Positions 26,772 to 35,914 of a DNA stretch of 64,000 nt are shown here, one piece after another. The notes beneath the pieces are model-generated. The model was not told the origin of the DNA and made no database searches. It saw only the letters and a program-made list of their open reading frames with translations. Source of the DNA: Bdellovibrio bacteriovorus W (GTDB taxonomy: Bacteria > Bdellovibrionota > Bdellovibrionia > Bdellovibrionales > Bdellovibrionaceae); assembly GCA_000525675.1 (NCBI GenBank), contig CP002190.1:744001-808000 (forward strand), in the 5' to 3' direction. Within the stretch, counting starts at the first letter, position 1; each line of letters starts with the position of its first letter. The position numbers and the translations under genes are program-made.

Positions 26772-26798
26772 TAAGACAAAGGCCCGAAAATCCGATAC
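26772..26798 (+). promoter_or_regulatory. Sigma28 (FliA)-like promoter before fliL
   Basis: TAAGACAA at 26772-26779, 11 bp, then TCCGATAC at 26791-26798. It is close to the flagellar sigma factor consensus TAAAGTTT-N11-GCCGATAA in its -10 part, 24 bp before the fliL ATG. The -35 match is partial. Confidence 0.45.
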
Positions 26799-26821
26799 CG
26801 CATAGGTAACGGGGAAGAAAT

Positions 26822-27328
26822 ATGGCTGAAACACAAGAACAAGCAGCACCAAAGCGCAATCTGGGGAAATTCCTTCAGATCGGATTTGCTGTTTTGAATT
26901 TAGCAGTGATGGGCTTTGGGACTTATCTGGTTTATGCCTCGACAATAGGATGGGAAAGTCCACAGGTCACTGAAGAATCCGCAGATCGAGAGCTGGCCTC
27001 TGTTGCAGATAACTTTGATTTCGAGCCCATGGTCTATACGATGGACAAGTTTACCGTGAATTTAGGCGGTGAACCTCAGCGCACCATTCGTCTAGAAGTA
27101 AACCTACAAATGCTAGGTAAAGACGGGTTTGAAGAGGTGATGGAGCCAGAGAATCGCGCCAAGGCCCGAGATAAAATTGTTCGTCTTCTAAATGATAAGA
27201 ACTTTTCAGATATCGATAGTATCCAAGGCAAACTCTTTCTTAAAGACAAAATTGCTGGCGAGGTAAATGGTATCCTTCGTCGCGGTGTCGTGAAAGATGT
27301 TTTCTTCTCTGATTTTGTTGTTCAATAA
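26822..27328 (+). CDS. fliL: Flagellar basal-body-associated protein FliL
   Basis: An inner-membrane protein around the stator of the flagellar motor. 168 aa: a short cytoplasmic N-terminus, one membrane helix (FLQIGFAVLNLAVMGFGTYL) and a periplasmic domain with FTVNLGG, the typical FliL start of the folded part, and RGVVKDVFFSDFVVQ at the end. GGGGAAG lies upstream of the ATG. It is a single gene here, away from a flagellar operon, with its own flagellar-type promoter. Bdellovibrio is polar-flagellated, so expression in the motile attack phase is expected. Confidence 0.9.
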   Translation: MAETQEQAAPKRNLGKFLQIGFAVLNLAVMGFGTYLVYASTIGWESPQVTEESADRELASVADNFDFEPMVYTMDKFTVNLGGEPQRTIRLEVNLQMLGKDGFEEVMEPENRAKARDKIVRLLNDKNFSDIDSIQGKLFLKDKIAGEVNGILRRGVVKDVFFSDFVVQ

Positions 27329-27474
27329 AATCGACTTTCATCCATATTACACACATAAGCAGGGCGTTTTCCTTAAGTCCTGCCAAAAGTCTTAAATCCT
27401 CGCAACGTCGTTGTCTTAATCCCGATCGACACTCAAAATGTGGTCTATCTGATTAATCAACGAAAGAAGCGTCT

Positions 27475-28869
27475 ATGAAAAAAATTGCTCTCAGTTTGTT
27501 ATCGACTCTTATGCTTCAGCCGGCATTTGCGGTTGAACCATTGCCGACAACAAAGCCGTCAAAAGATGTGATTGACGCCATCAAAGGATGGACTGACTCT
27601 AGTGATCTTAAGATCTCATTACCAGTAACTAAGTTTGTTCTTAAGAACGGGCTGACAGTACTTCTTCTCGAAGATCACACTGTTCCGATGATTAGCTACC
27701 ACACTTGGTACCGTGTGGGTTCACGTGACGAAGCTCCTGGTGTCACTGGGGCAGCACATATGCTTGAACATATGATGTTTAAAGGTGCCAAAAAATATTC
27801 CGGCAAAGACTTCGATCGTACGTTGCATGAAAACGGCATTACTAATAATGCGTTTACTTCGAATGACTACACTGGATTCTATGAAAATATCCCAAGTGAT
27901 AAGTTAGAGCTTATAATGGATATCGAAGTGGATCGTATGAGTTCTTTACTTATTAGTCCAGACGATCTTAAGAGTGAAAAAGAAGTTGTCGCAGAAGAGC
28001 GCCGTTGGAGAGTGGACAACAATCCAATGGGAGTTTTGCGCGAACAAATGATGTCGACAATTTTTAAGAAGAGTAACTATCGCTGGCCAGTGATCGGTCA
28101 CATGAAAGATATTCAAGATTATGATGCCGAAAAATTACGTTATTTTTATAACTCTTACTATGGACCGAACAACGCTGTTCTGGTGATCGTGGGTGACTTT
28201 AAGACCAGCAACGTGAAGTCATTGGTAGAGAAGTATTACGGTAAGCTTGAGAAAAGAGAAATTCCTCAAAAAGAATATCCAACAGAGCCAGCACAAAAAG
28301 TTCAACAAAATGCGATCACGCGTAGAGATGTTCAGAACTCATCTTTCGTAGTAGCATTTCAAGGTCCTAAACAGGGCGAAGCAGATATGTATGCGATGGA
28401 CTTAGCCGCAAATATTCTTGGCAATGGATCTTCAAGCCGACTTTACCGTCGCTTGGTGTATCAACAACAGCAAGCCACTTCAGCTTACTCCTATAACCAC
28501 ACAATGAGAGATGCAGGCATCTTTGCAGTGGGTGTGAACATGAAACCAGGGTTAGAGACTTCATCGGCTCTTGAAAGCGTTTATAATGAGATTTATAAAA
28601 TGCGTTCACAGAAGGTGACAGACAAAGAACTTGAGAAAGCAAAAACTCAAGTCATGAAAGACTACGTGGACTCATTGCGCACGATGGACGGGAAGGCCCG
28701 CGCCCTTGCGGTGAATGAAATTGTCACTGGTTCTTACGACAGTCTTTTCTCAGACCTTGAAAAGTATCAAGCAGTAACAGCGGACGATATCCTAAAGGTA
28801 ATGGCTAAATACACTCAGCAAAATCAACGCTCGATCATCACTCTGGCTCCAAAGGCTAAGAAGGAGTAG
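27475..28869 (+). CDS. M16-family zinc metallopeptidase, exported, active subunit
   Basis: 464 aa with a signal peptide (cleavage after QPAFA at ~20). The inverted zinc motif HxxEH is intact in AHMLEHMMFKG (~100), with a downstream Glu in EKEVVAEERRWR completing the M16 site. Two M16 half-domains are recognisable, the second around FQGPKQGEADMYAMDLA. It is followed after 4 bp by a second M16 protein lacking the zinc motif: the typical alpha/beta pair, as in bacterial M16B heterodimers. It likely degrades peptides in the periplasm. Confidence 0.92.
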   Translation: MKKIALSLLSTLMLQPAFAVEPLPTTKPSKDVIDAIKGWTDSSDLKISLPVTKFVLKNGLTVLLLEDHTVPMISYHTWYRVGSRDEAPGVTGAAHMLEHMMFKGAKKYSGKDFDRTLHENGITNNAFTSNDYTGFYENIPSDKLELIMDIEVDRMSSLLISPDDLKSEKEVVAEERRWRVDNNPMGVLREQMMSTIFKKSNYRWPVIGHMKDIQDYDAEKLRYFYNSYYGPNNAVLVIVGDFKTSNVKSLVEKYYGKLEKREIPQKEYPTEPAQKVQQNAITRRDVQNSSFVVAFQGPKQGEADMYAMDLAANILGNGSSSRLYRRLVYQQQQATSAYSYNHTMRDAGIFAVGVNMKPGLETSSALESVYNEIYKMRSQKVTDKELEKAKTQVMKDYVDSLRTMDGKARALAVNEIVTGSYDSLFSDLEKYQAVTADDILKVMAKYTQQNQRSIITLAPKAKKE

Positions 28870-28873
28870 GACC

Positions 28874-30304
28874 ATGATTAAAAGATATATCTCTCCAATT
28901 CTGACTCTTTCACTGGCTGCTACGGTGGTTATGAGTGTGTCGTGTTCTACGAGTTCTAAAAACAATCAGCAGAGCATTCCTGCGGGTTATAAAGTTTTGG
29001 GTAATAGCAGTTTTAAACTGCTGCCATTTAAAGAAAAGACTTTAGAAAATGGTCTTAAGATTGTTTACGTTCGCGATGCTTCTCTTCCGCGCGTGAGTTT
29101 CACGGCGTTAGTGAGAGCTGGCAATGTGCAAGATCCTGCAGGTAAAGATGGCTTGAACTCATTGACGGCTTATCTGTTAGAGCAGGGGACTCAATCTCGC
29201 AATGCTCTAAAGATTGCCGATGATTTAGGTCAGATGGGAACGGGTTTAGATATCTCAGCGGGATCTGATCTTACGACGATTTATGCAGATTCTTTATCGA
29301 AGTCTTCTGAAGAGCTTCTTGCTCTTTACTCAGACATTGTGATGAATCCAAGCTTTGATGCGGGGGAAATCACTCGCATGAAGTCGCAGATGACTGCTGC
29401 GTTACGTAAGAAAGTAGATAACCCTTCAAACTTTGCTAACGATGAGATGGATAAGTTTTTATTCGGTGCTCATCCTTATGCTAAAGATGTAAATGGAAGC
29501 ATCGAAACTTTGCGTGGTCTTTCAAAGCAGGATGTTATTAAGCACTACCTAACTTTCTTCCGTCCCAATAACACTAGTCTTGCTGTTGTAGGTAATTTCA
29601 ATGATGCCTTTGAAGCCAGAGTGGAAGAGGTGTTTGGAAAATGGGTGAAGAGAACAATTCCAGAAGTGAAGACGGCGGCGGCTCCGACTTTTGACAAAAC
29701 TGAAGTTCGCTTGATCGTGAAAAAGGGCTTGGAGCAGACTCAGATTCGCATCGCCCAATTGGGGATTGAAAGAGATGACCCACGCTTTTTGACTCTACGT
29801 TTGGGTAACGAAGTTTTAGGTGGAAGCTTTGCCAGTAAGTTGAACCAAAAAGTAAGAGACGATCTTGGACTAACATATTCGATCTATTCTTATTTTGATG
29901 CTCGTAAGCAACCGGGCGGCTTTAAAGTTTCAACTTTTACAAAGAATGAAACGGCTGGGGTGACGCTAGATGAAACTTTGAAAGTTATTAGCGAATACTC
30001 AGCAAATGGAGCTACAAGCAAAGAACTTTCTGCTGGTAAGAATCAACTTGTGGGGCAATTCCCAAGAGCTATTGAGACAGCGGATCGTCTTGCCTATAAT
30101 ATTCTGGCACTTGAGTTCTATGGAGTTCCACTCAGCTATCTGACGGATTTCAATAAGAATGTAAATGGAATCTCTTTAAAAACTTCTAACGCTGCTATTC
30201 AAGAAACGATGGGTACTGGGAAGTTTAAGATTCTGGTTTATGGAAATGAAAGTATCATTCCACAGTTTGAGAAGTATAAGCCTGAAATTATTCGCATGAA
30301 GTAG
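28874..30304 (+). CDS. M16-family lipoprotein, catalytically inactive partner subunit
   Basis: 476 aa with a lipoprotein signal (VVMSVSCSTSS, cysteine near residue 25). M16 fold: RDASLPRVSFTALVRAGNVQDPAG, FFRPNNTSLAVVGNF and LGLTYSIYSYF. Where the active subunit has HxxEH, this one has LTAYLLEQGT, so zinc ligands are missing. It starts four bases after the active M16 gene and is followed by a terminator, so the two form an operon and presumably one complex anchored to a membrane. Confidence 0.9.
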   Translation: MIKRYISPILTLSLAATVVMSVSCSTSSKNNQQSIPAGYKVLGNSSFKLLPFKEKTLENGLKIVYVRDASLPRVSFTALVRAGNVQDPAGKDGLNSLTAYLLEQGTQSRNALKIADDLGQMGTGLDISAGSDLTTIYADSLSKSSEELLALYSDIVMNPSFDAGEITRMKSQMTAALRKKVDNPSNFANDEMDKFLFGAHPYAKDVNGSIETLRGLSKQDVIKHYLTFFRPNNTSLAVVGNFNDAFEARVEEVFGKWVKRTIPEVKTAAAPTFDKTEVRLIVKKGLEQTQIRIAQLGIERDDPRFLTLRLGNEVLGGSFASKLNQKVRDDLGLTYSIYSYFDARKQPGGFKVSTFTKNETAGVTLDETLKVISEYSANGATSKELSAGKNQLVGQFPRAIETADRLAYNILALEFYGVPLSYLTDFNKNVNGISLKTSNAAIQETMGTGKFKILVYGNESIIPQFEKYKPEIIRMK

Positions 30305-30336
30305 ATTTTTGTAAAGAGAACTGACTTAGGTGAGAA

Positions 30337-30369
30337 AGTCCCGGCGTAAGTTGCGTCGGGACTTTTTTT
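30337..30369 (+). terminator. Intrinsic terminator of the M16 operon
   Basis: AGTCCCG at 30337 and CGGGACT ending at 30363, followed by a T-run; it may also serve the convergent gene ending at 30379 less well. Confidence 0.8.
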
Positions 30370-30378
30370 AATTCGCGT

Positions 30379-32592
30379 CTAGCGGTAAACGTCTGTGACA
30401 CACCTGAATCCAATATGAGAGGCTTTTCCTGAGGCTGCAGATTCTAGATTGTAAACCCCCGCCTTGTCTGGGGTGGCGCTGTTGTTAGAGCCGCCCCGTA
30501 AAATAATTAACGAACTAACAGCGGGATCTGAAGCTGGCATATCAATACGCCCAAGACCACAGCCGGATATTGGGGTAGTGCAAACATGCGGATGCGCCTT
30601 TAAATGAGGAAATACTTTACTCCAAGGCGGAGGCGCGAGAGTTTCTAGGTCGCTAATGACAAGTTCGTCTACGAGAGTCGACGGGATATCGAAAACCTCT
30701 TGTGTGGCTTCTGTTAGATTCCCGGAAAAGTCGTAGATATTTTGACTATTGCTTAGGATAAGTCGTCGGTTGTTAACCCTCCAAAGAGTATCGCTACACT
30801 GAGGTCCAGCAGAATAGTCTGCGCATGGGAAATCAGGGTCTTGCATTCCGAGGGGAGGTGCTGAGGTGATATTGCCTACAGGGAGTTCTGCGTCAGTAGG
30901 GCCTTTCCAGTTTACTGAGTTTTGGCGAAGGTCATTGGCAATGTGGTTCCATTCAATGGTGCTTGGCAGGCGGCCATTGAGTGTTTGCGGAAAACTTGTT
31001 CGGCAAAGGTGCGCCATGTTCTCATAGGAAATGTTATGAATAGGAGTTTTCGCAGAAGAAAGTTCTGCAGCTGTGACCAGTTTAGTTTGGATAGTGGGAT
31101 CGTTTAGTGCGTCAGCGTCAGCTGAAGTTCCATCGTCCCAGCGCATTTCCCGACTAGCAATGCAGAACTCAGATAAGTACAGTCCGTTCGAGGTGTTGGC
31201 AGGCGGCGAAATTACGAAGCCTGGCGGGCAGAGATCCTTATCTGTTGCGACAGACCAAGGGAAGCTTCGTCCATGGAAATCTATATAAGCGGTTTTTATG
31301 TTTCCCGCAGCAGGGCGATCCATGCGGAACACAATTACATTTCCAGGATTAACGGAAACGCTCTGAGAAAACTCACTAACATTAGAGCAAGCTCCCATAG
31401 CTTTATTACAGACACGCGCTTCAGAGGTGACTCTTAGAGAGAGGGGGCCAGCGGTTATACTGTCAAATTTGAATGTTTCTTCGACAGCAGGTCCTTCTCC
31501 TATTCCTGGCACGGAGACCCTCTTAGAAGGAATAAAGAAGTTTGTTTCTGAAACTGACCAAGGAATTTTCAAGACTTCAGATCGATTTCCGAGTTCGTCC
31601 AGCGCTGAAACCTCAACAGTATAGAGTTGAGGAGTTGCTTTTAGTTCGTCTATTAAAGTTTGAAAATCTAATGTGCCTGCTGTTTCTGTGATGAGCTGCC
31701 AAGGCATTACAATCGCATTGTCGCGAGATCGTTTAATTCGATAGTTTAGTTCTTTAAATCCTACTTGTGCTAATGAGGCAGGCTCAAGCTCGGCCATATT
31801 GAGAATTGTGACAATAGGATTTTTAATAAAAGAACCACGATCTTCGATTAAAGGCAGAGGGAATATTTTAGGAATTGATGGTGCTTGATCATCGACAATG
31901 ATTTGATTAAGAGGAGCACAATTAATGATTTCTCCCATTATATCTTTGTACTCCACGAAAACCTTGTAGGGGGATTGGGATGGGGGAATATTAAAAAACA
32001 TTGGTAAGGCGATGTTTTGTGGATAGCTCTCCGAGCAATCGGTCTCATATGAAAAGAAAGCAAAAACTGGGAAGGGGCTATTAGTGGTTGTTCCCATGCG
32101 TGCCAGTGATGTTGGTATATATGAATGCGTTCCTTTAGGGACTGAACCAGCAACATCTAAAGGGGCAACATCAAGTGGCTGGGTGAATAAGAAAATGGAG
32201 TCAGCAAAACAATCACTTGTTTCTCCACCAGTTGTTTTAAACTTCGCACTGACCTCTTTGATGCCATCACCTACAGAAAGAACATAAGCAGCTTCGCTTT
32301 GATAAGGGAAAGTGTTGAGTGGCGCTCCTATGCATTCTTTATTGTTAAAGATCTGAACTGTTTCGGCGCTGTAGTATTGTAAGTTAACGCGAACATTTCG
32401 ATTTTTTGTGAACTTTTCACCAGTGGTAGGAGAAGTCCAATCGGCTTGGAAGCTGACTTCGGATTTGATAATGCCTCTTTCAACTTCTGACGATGACTCA
32501 AATGAACCGCCGCACGCTGAAAAGCAAAGGCTCAAAAGACACAGCCAGAGCGTGCGTTTTTTCGCATAAGATTTTGAGATTGTGATTTCCAT
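30379..32592 (-). CDS. Lipoprotein with Ig-like modules and a formylglycine-generating-enzyme-like C-terminal domain
   Basis: 737 aa. Lipoprotein signal with lipobox FSACGG (cysteine near residue 27). Residues ~50-450 are beta-rich Ig-like modules. From ~460 the protein resembles the SUMF1/FGE-sulfatase fold: FCIASREM, MAHLCRTSF, GRLPSTIEWNHIA, then RGGSNNSATPDKA and the closing GFRCV. This fold also serves as a sugar/peptide-binding or structural module in many exported proteins, and the catalytic cysteine pair of true formylglycine enzymes cannot be placed with certainty. It is a surface or periplasmic lipoprotein; function unknown. It shares the Ig-like style of the giant protein at the left edge. 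Confidence 0.75.
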   Translation of the reverse strand: MEITISKSYAKKRTLWLCLLSLCFSACGGSFESSSEVERGIIKSEVSFQADWTSPTTGEKFTKNRNVRVNLQYYSAETVQIFNNKECIGAPLNTFPYQSEAAYVLSVGDGIKEVSAKFKTTGGETSDCFADSIFLFTQPLDVAPLDVAGSVPKGTHSYIPTSLARMGTTTNSPFPVFAFFSYETDCSESYPQNIALPMFFNIPPSQSPYKVFVEYKDIMGEIINCAPLNQIIVDDQAPSIPKIFPLPLIEDRGSFIKNPIVTILNMAELEPASLAQVGFKELNYRIKRSRDNAIVMPWQLITETAGTLDFQTLIDELKATPQLYTVEVSALDELGNRSEVLKIPWSVSETNFFIPSKRVSVPGIGEGPAVEETFKFDSITAGPLSLRVTSEARVCNKAMGACSNVSEFSQSVSVNPGNVIVFRMDRPAAGNIKTAYIDFHGRSFPWSVATDKDLCPPGFVISPPANTSNGLYLSEFCIASREMRWDDGTSADADALNDPTIQTKLVTAAELSSAKTPIHNISYENMAHLCRTSFPQTLNGRLPSTIEWNHIANDLRQNSVNWKGPTDAELPVGNITSAPPLGMQDPDFPCADYSAGPQCSDTLWRVNNRRLILSNSQNIYDFSGNLTEATQEVFDIPSTLVDELVISDLETLAPPPWSKVFPHLKAHPHVCTTPISGCGLGRIDMPASDPAVSSLIILRGGSNNSATPDKAGVYNLESAASGKASHIGFRCVTDVYR

Positions 32593-32724
32593 AGAGTCTC
32601 TCTTTGTAAATAAGAAATTAGTTACAAAGAAGCTATCGGCAGCTTTTTACAGGAAATGAAATATTTCTCGCAATTATTAGAGGGACCCTTCTAGTGGCTA
32701 GATAAAGGTCGAGGTATGGGGATT

Positions 32725-32752
32725 AAAAAAAAGCCAGGGGATTAGCCCTGGC
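32725..32752 (-). terminator. Intrinsic terminator after the leftward KKKKKR protein gene
   Basis: GCCAGGG (32733-32739) and CCCTGGC (32746-32752); on the minus strand it is followed by eight T. Confidence 0.82.
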
Positions 32753-32769
32753 TTGGAAGTCTAGAGAGA

Positions 32770-33489
32770 TTATCTCTTCTTTTTCTTTTTAGCACGAAGG
32801 TAGATAACGGCACCTAAGGCTGCTAGGACCAAAGCTCCCAATAGCAGAATGCTCTTATTGCCTTTTTTGCCATCGCCGAAGCCTTCGCCTTCTAACATAT
32901 CAGCAGGCATTGCTGAGCCAATCGGGCCTCCAAGAGTTTCAGATCCTGGACGAATAGGGCCTAGCTCAGGGCGCGCCAGAAGATTTTTCGATGCAATCAC
33001 GCGAAGACTCATTACTGCTTTGAAAAAGTCTTGGCTATATTTTGTATAGAATTGTTTATGAGCACTGAAGGTAACAAGGATCGCAATCTTATCTTTGATC
33101 GTTGCAAGGTATCGAGTGAAGTAGTTAGGAACTTCTGACCCAAGATGAAGAGCATCTAACCAAGACTGATCGTTAATTTTAACGTTTTTAGAAGCATAAA
33201 CGACTTTTGAATCGCCACCACCACGCACGTTAGAAGAGATCGGAGAGTTTAAGTGAGATTCATAGAGAGGGAAGGAGTCCGTAGGACCAACTTCTTTCGC
33301 TGTTAAAATGATAATAGCTTCTTTAGCCTCTTTGCCTTGTTCACTACGGCAAACCCACTCTGTTTGCTCTAGGTTACATTTCCAAGTTTCTGGCATTTCA
33401 AAAGAAATGTAAGCATTACGAAAGACTTTTGCTTGTGCGGTGAAACTGAGTAGAATAACAGGCAAAATCAATAAAGCTTTGAATTTCAT
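32770..33489 (-). CDS. Exported protein with C-terminal membrane anchor
   Basis: 239 aa. Signal peptide (SFTAQA, ~20). The mature part begins with FRNAYISFEMPETWKCNLEQ, a PsbP/Mog1-like style opening with a possible disulfide (WKC...WVC). A Pro/Gly-rich stretch leads to one hydrophobic helix at ~213-230 followed by a basic end (RAKKKKKR). The layout suggests an exported domain held at the inner membrane with a short cytoplasmic tail, resembling sorting-type tails but without a clear PEP or LPXTG motif. Divergent from the LysR gene. Function unknown. Confidence 0.75.
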   Translation of the reverse strand: MKFKALLILPVILLSFTAQAKVFRNAYISFEMPETWKCNLEQTEWVCRSEQGKEAKEAIIILTAKEVGPTDSFPLYESHLNSPISSNVRGGGDSKVVYASKNVKINDQSWLDALHLGSEVPNYFTRYLATIKDKIAILVTFSAHKQFYTKYSQDFFKAVMSLRVIASKNLLARPELGPIRPGSETLGGPIGSAMPADMLEGEGFGDGKKGNKSILLLGALVLAALGAVIYLRAKKKKKR

Positions 33490-33565
33490 GCAGACCTCAT
33501 GTTGGTTATGAAATGATTATAATAACAAATGAGCGCCGGATCAAAGAACAAAGGAGAGTTTTTCT

Positions 33566-34465
33566 GTGAAGAATATTTATCAGCTATCCACCTTTGTCAC
33601 CGTAGTGAGTGAGGGAAGCATGACTGCAGCGGCAGATAAGCTTTATCTTACTCAACCAGCAGTTTCTCAACAGATTCGCAACCTAGAGGAAGAGCTAGGC
33701 TGTGAGCTTCTGGTGCGTGGGGTGCGCCAAGTAAAACCCACTCCTCAAGGGGAGGTGTTATTTGAATACGCCAGAAAAATTATCAATCTGACACAACAAG
33801 CAGAAGTAGCCATTAAATCTATCGGAACTCAGATGCGTGGACAGCTTCGTATTGGAACTTTGAACTCGCTAGGCTTGCATCTCATGAGTCCCGTAGTGGG
33901 ACGTCTTATGCGCCATAATCCAGAGTTGATGCTTAAGATCGAGTATGAAAGAGGCGATGAACTGATCAAGGCTTATCGCAAAGGTAAGTACGATGTTTTG
34001 CTGCTTCCGAATGCGATGGAAGAATTTCACGAGGATTTAGAGAACTCGGAGAAAAAGTTTCTTTTAAAAGAAGAGATGTGGCTTGTGGGTTCGAATAAAA
34101 TCGAAAAGCTGCCTGACCAAATCAATTTCAACGAAATCGGAATGTTTCCTTTGGTGAGTTTCACAGACGAGTTTCCATCATTCCATGAAATGTTCCAAAA
34201 ACACATTCAAGGTTTGCAAGTGAAACAAGTTTTTGAATCTTCAAACGTTGGAACTTTAAAACGAGTGATCGAAGCTGGATTGGGTTGGGGATTTTTACCA
34301 GCACACTCGATCAAAAAACAAGTTCGCTCAGGCCGTCTTGAAAGAGTCTATGTCAGAGACATGCACTACGAAATGGATCTGATGTTCTACTTCAAACGTT
34401 CGGCAGACAACAAAGCTCTGATCGACATCCTTTACCAAACGATGGCTCAGCAGGATAAGTCTTAA
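33566..34465 (+). CDS. LysR-family transcriptional regulator
   Basis: 299 aa from GTG 33566 with AAAGGAGAG upstream. The N-terminal winged helix-turn-helix (STFVTVVSEGSMTAAADKLY then LTQPAVSQQIRNLEEELG) is a clear LysR DNA-binding domain. The rest is the effector-binding domain (GQLRIGTLNSLGLHLMSPVV..., GWGFLPAHSI). LysR proteins often control a divergent neighbour; here that is the exported anchored protein at 32770-33489, 76 bp away. The effector is unknown. A family B palindrome follows. Confidence 0.92.
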   Translation: MKNIYQLSTFVTVVSEGSMTAAADKLYLTQPAVSQQIRNLEEELGCELLVRGVRQVKPTPQGEVLFEYARKIINLTQQAEVAIKSIGTQMRGQLRIGTLNSLGLHLMSPVVGRLMRHNPELMLKIEYERGDELIKAYRKGKYDVLLLPNAMEEFHEDLENSEKKFLLKEEMWLVGSNKIEKLPDQINFNEIGMFPLVSFTDEFPSFHEMFQKHIQGLQVKQVFESSNVGTLKRVIEAGLGWGFLPAHSIKKQVRSGRLERVYVRDMHYEMDLMFYFKRSADNKALIDILYQTMAQQDKS

Positions 34466-34483
34466 GGCGGAGAGACTTGCTCG

Positions 34484-34618
34484 CGCTAGCAGAGGGTTTC
34501 CCCCTTGGTGCTGCTGCGGGCAGTCCTCGGTCGCTTTTCTTTTTGGGTGGCTTCGCAGTTTTTTAGTGGGCGACCTGCGGAACTTGCAGCCCCAAGGGGG
34601 AATCCCTCCGCTACCGCG
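34484..34618. repeat. Family B palindromic element (copy B3)
   Basis: Left arm 34488-34514 (AGCAGAGGGTTTCCCCCTTG...) pairs with right arm 34586-34612, three mismatches in 27. The core from GCTGCTGCGGGCAGTCCTCG to CTGCGGAACTTGCAGC matches, in reverse complement, the core of B4. Just after the LysR stop. Confidence 0.85.
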
Positions 34619-34927
34619 TCCATATCCCTCTTTCTATCGTTATTGATTCGGGGATTGTTTGAATATTTTCAATTGTTATTATCTTTGTTATCCATAACTG
34701 AATCTTTAATTTGAGCACCGCACACCAAATCAAGACCATATAAATTCGCTCAAACTTTAATGAAGCCAACGAAAGCACGCGACGGAGAAATAGCGCATAG
34801 AAATATGGCGCGGAGAATTTTAATAAAAAATCAAATTAGTAAATTATCCAAAGAACAAACTATCAAAATTCACTCTAAAACCTTGCCCCTAAAAAAAACT
34901 GAATGAAAAACACGAATTCACGAACGG
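34619..34927. other. AT-rich intergenic stretch, nothing recognised
   Basis: About 310 bp between the two family B palindromes in the convergent LysR/ppsR gap. AT-rich, with no ORF of note, no ribosome site and no clear hairpin. Confidence 0.6.
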
Positions 34928-35052
34928 GGGAGGGCGGTACCTTAAGGGTGCAGCAAGTTCCGCAAGCTCGCCACAAAATCACTGGCGAAGCCAAGAGGGA
35001 AAGACACGAGCGAGGACTGTCCGCAGCAGCACCCTTAAGGTACCGCCCTCCC
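34928..35052. repeat. Family B palindromic element (copy B4)
   Basis: Perfect 24-bp arms at 34928-34951 and 35029-35052 (GGGAGGGCGGTACCTTAAGG... and complement). The core (GCAGCAAGTTCCGCAAGCTC...GAGCGAGGACTGTCCGCAGC) matches B3 in the opposite orientation. Located 20 bp after the ppsR stop. Confidence 0.88.
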
Positions 35053-35072
35053 TCGCTCCGAGAACGTCGCGC

Positions 35073-35912
35073 TTAGAATATGACACTGTCTGGTAGCCCA
35101 AGACGAGCCGCGATGATGCGAACGATTTCACTGGCTGTTTCTTCAAGGGCTCTTTCAGTCACGTTGAAGACTGGCCATCTGCGATTTTGTTTGTAGATCT
35201 TTTCTGCGTATTCGATTTCTTGTGCGATGTGAGCCATTGAAGCGTAGGACCCGCCAGGATCTTGACCGAATTTTTCTAAACGGCTCTTGCGAATTCTTTG
35301 CAGAGAATCCATGTCGATGATCAGCCCGACAATACGTCGTTGATCGATTTTAAAAAGTTCTTCAGGCAGGGGAGTGTTAAGTACCAGTGGTACGTTGGCG
35401 ACCTTCCAGCCCTTATGACTTAGAAAAATTGAAAGTGGAGTTTTACTTGTGCGCGAGATTCCCACAAGAACGATGTCAGCTTTATCAAGCTCAGCAAAAG
35501 TTTTTCCATCGTCGTGTTTAACCGTGTACTCAATCGCTTCGATGCGTTTGAAATATCTTTCATCAACAGCGCGAAGAACACCAACGTGAGACTCGGAATG
35601 ATCGCCAAGATAAGTGTCCAATGTGCCTAAAAGAGGCCCGAGAAGATCGTGATAGGGAATGCCTTTGCCTGAAGCCATCTCGCGAATCTTGGCACGCAAG
35701 TGGGGGCTTGCCACGGTGTAGGCAAGCATGCCGCGATTTTCAAAACACTCTTCAATCACGGCTTCTGCTTGCAAGTCTGTGCGCACATTTTTGTGACGAA
35801 CAATATTGATCTCGCGATTAGAGTACTGCACTAAGGCTGCGCGGATCATTGTGGCGGCTGTTTCACCTGTAGAGTCAGATAAAATATAAACGGTATAAGT
35901 TCTATCCGACAT
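35073..35912 (-). CDS. ppsR: Bifunctional kinase/pyrophosphorylase of the PPSR/PDRP family
   Basis: A DUF299-type regulator that phosphorylates with ADP and dephosphorylates with phosphate either PEP synthase or pyruvate phosphate dikinase, switching gluconeogenic PEP formation. 279 aa, family length. N-terminal YILSDSTGETA; the ADP-binding P-loop is GISRTSKTPLS near residue 150, followed by NVPLVL and the late motif SYASMAHIAQEIEYAE. The target enzyme is not in the window, so PEP synthase versus PPDK cannot be decided. Two bases separate it from the upstream 184-aa gene. Confidence 0.92.
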   Translation of the reverse strand: MSDRTYTVYILSDSTGETAATMIRAALVQYSNREINIVRHKNVRTDLQAEAVIEECFENRGMLAYTVASPHLRAKIREMASGKGIPYHDLLGPLLGTLDTYLGDHSESHVGVLRAVDERYFKRIEAIEYTVKHDDGKTFAELDKADIVLVGISRTSKTPLSIFLSHKGWKVANVPLVLNTPLPEELFKIDQRRIVGLIIDMDSLQRIRKSRLEKFGQDPGGSYASMAHIAQEIEYAEKIYKQNRRWPVFNVTERALEETASEIVRIIAARLGLPDSVIF

Positions 35913-35914
35913 AA

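Noticed and set aside
34505-34714. 69-codon ORF across palindrome B3
   Set aside because: Lies inside the inverted repeat and AT-rich spacer; composition explained by the palindrome.
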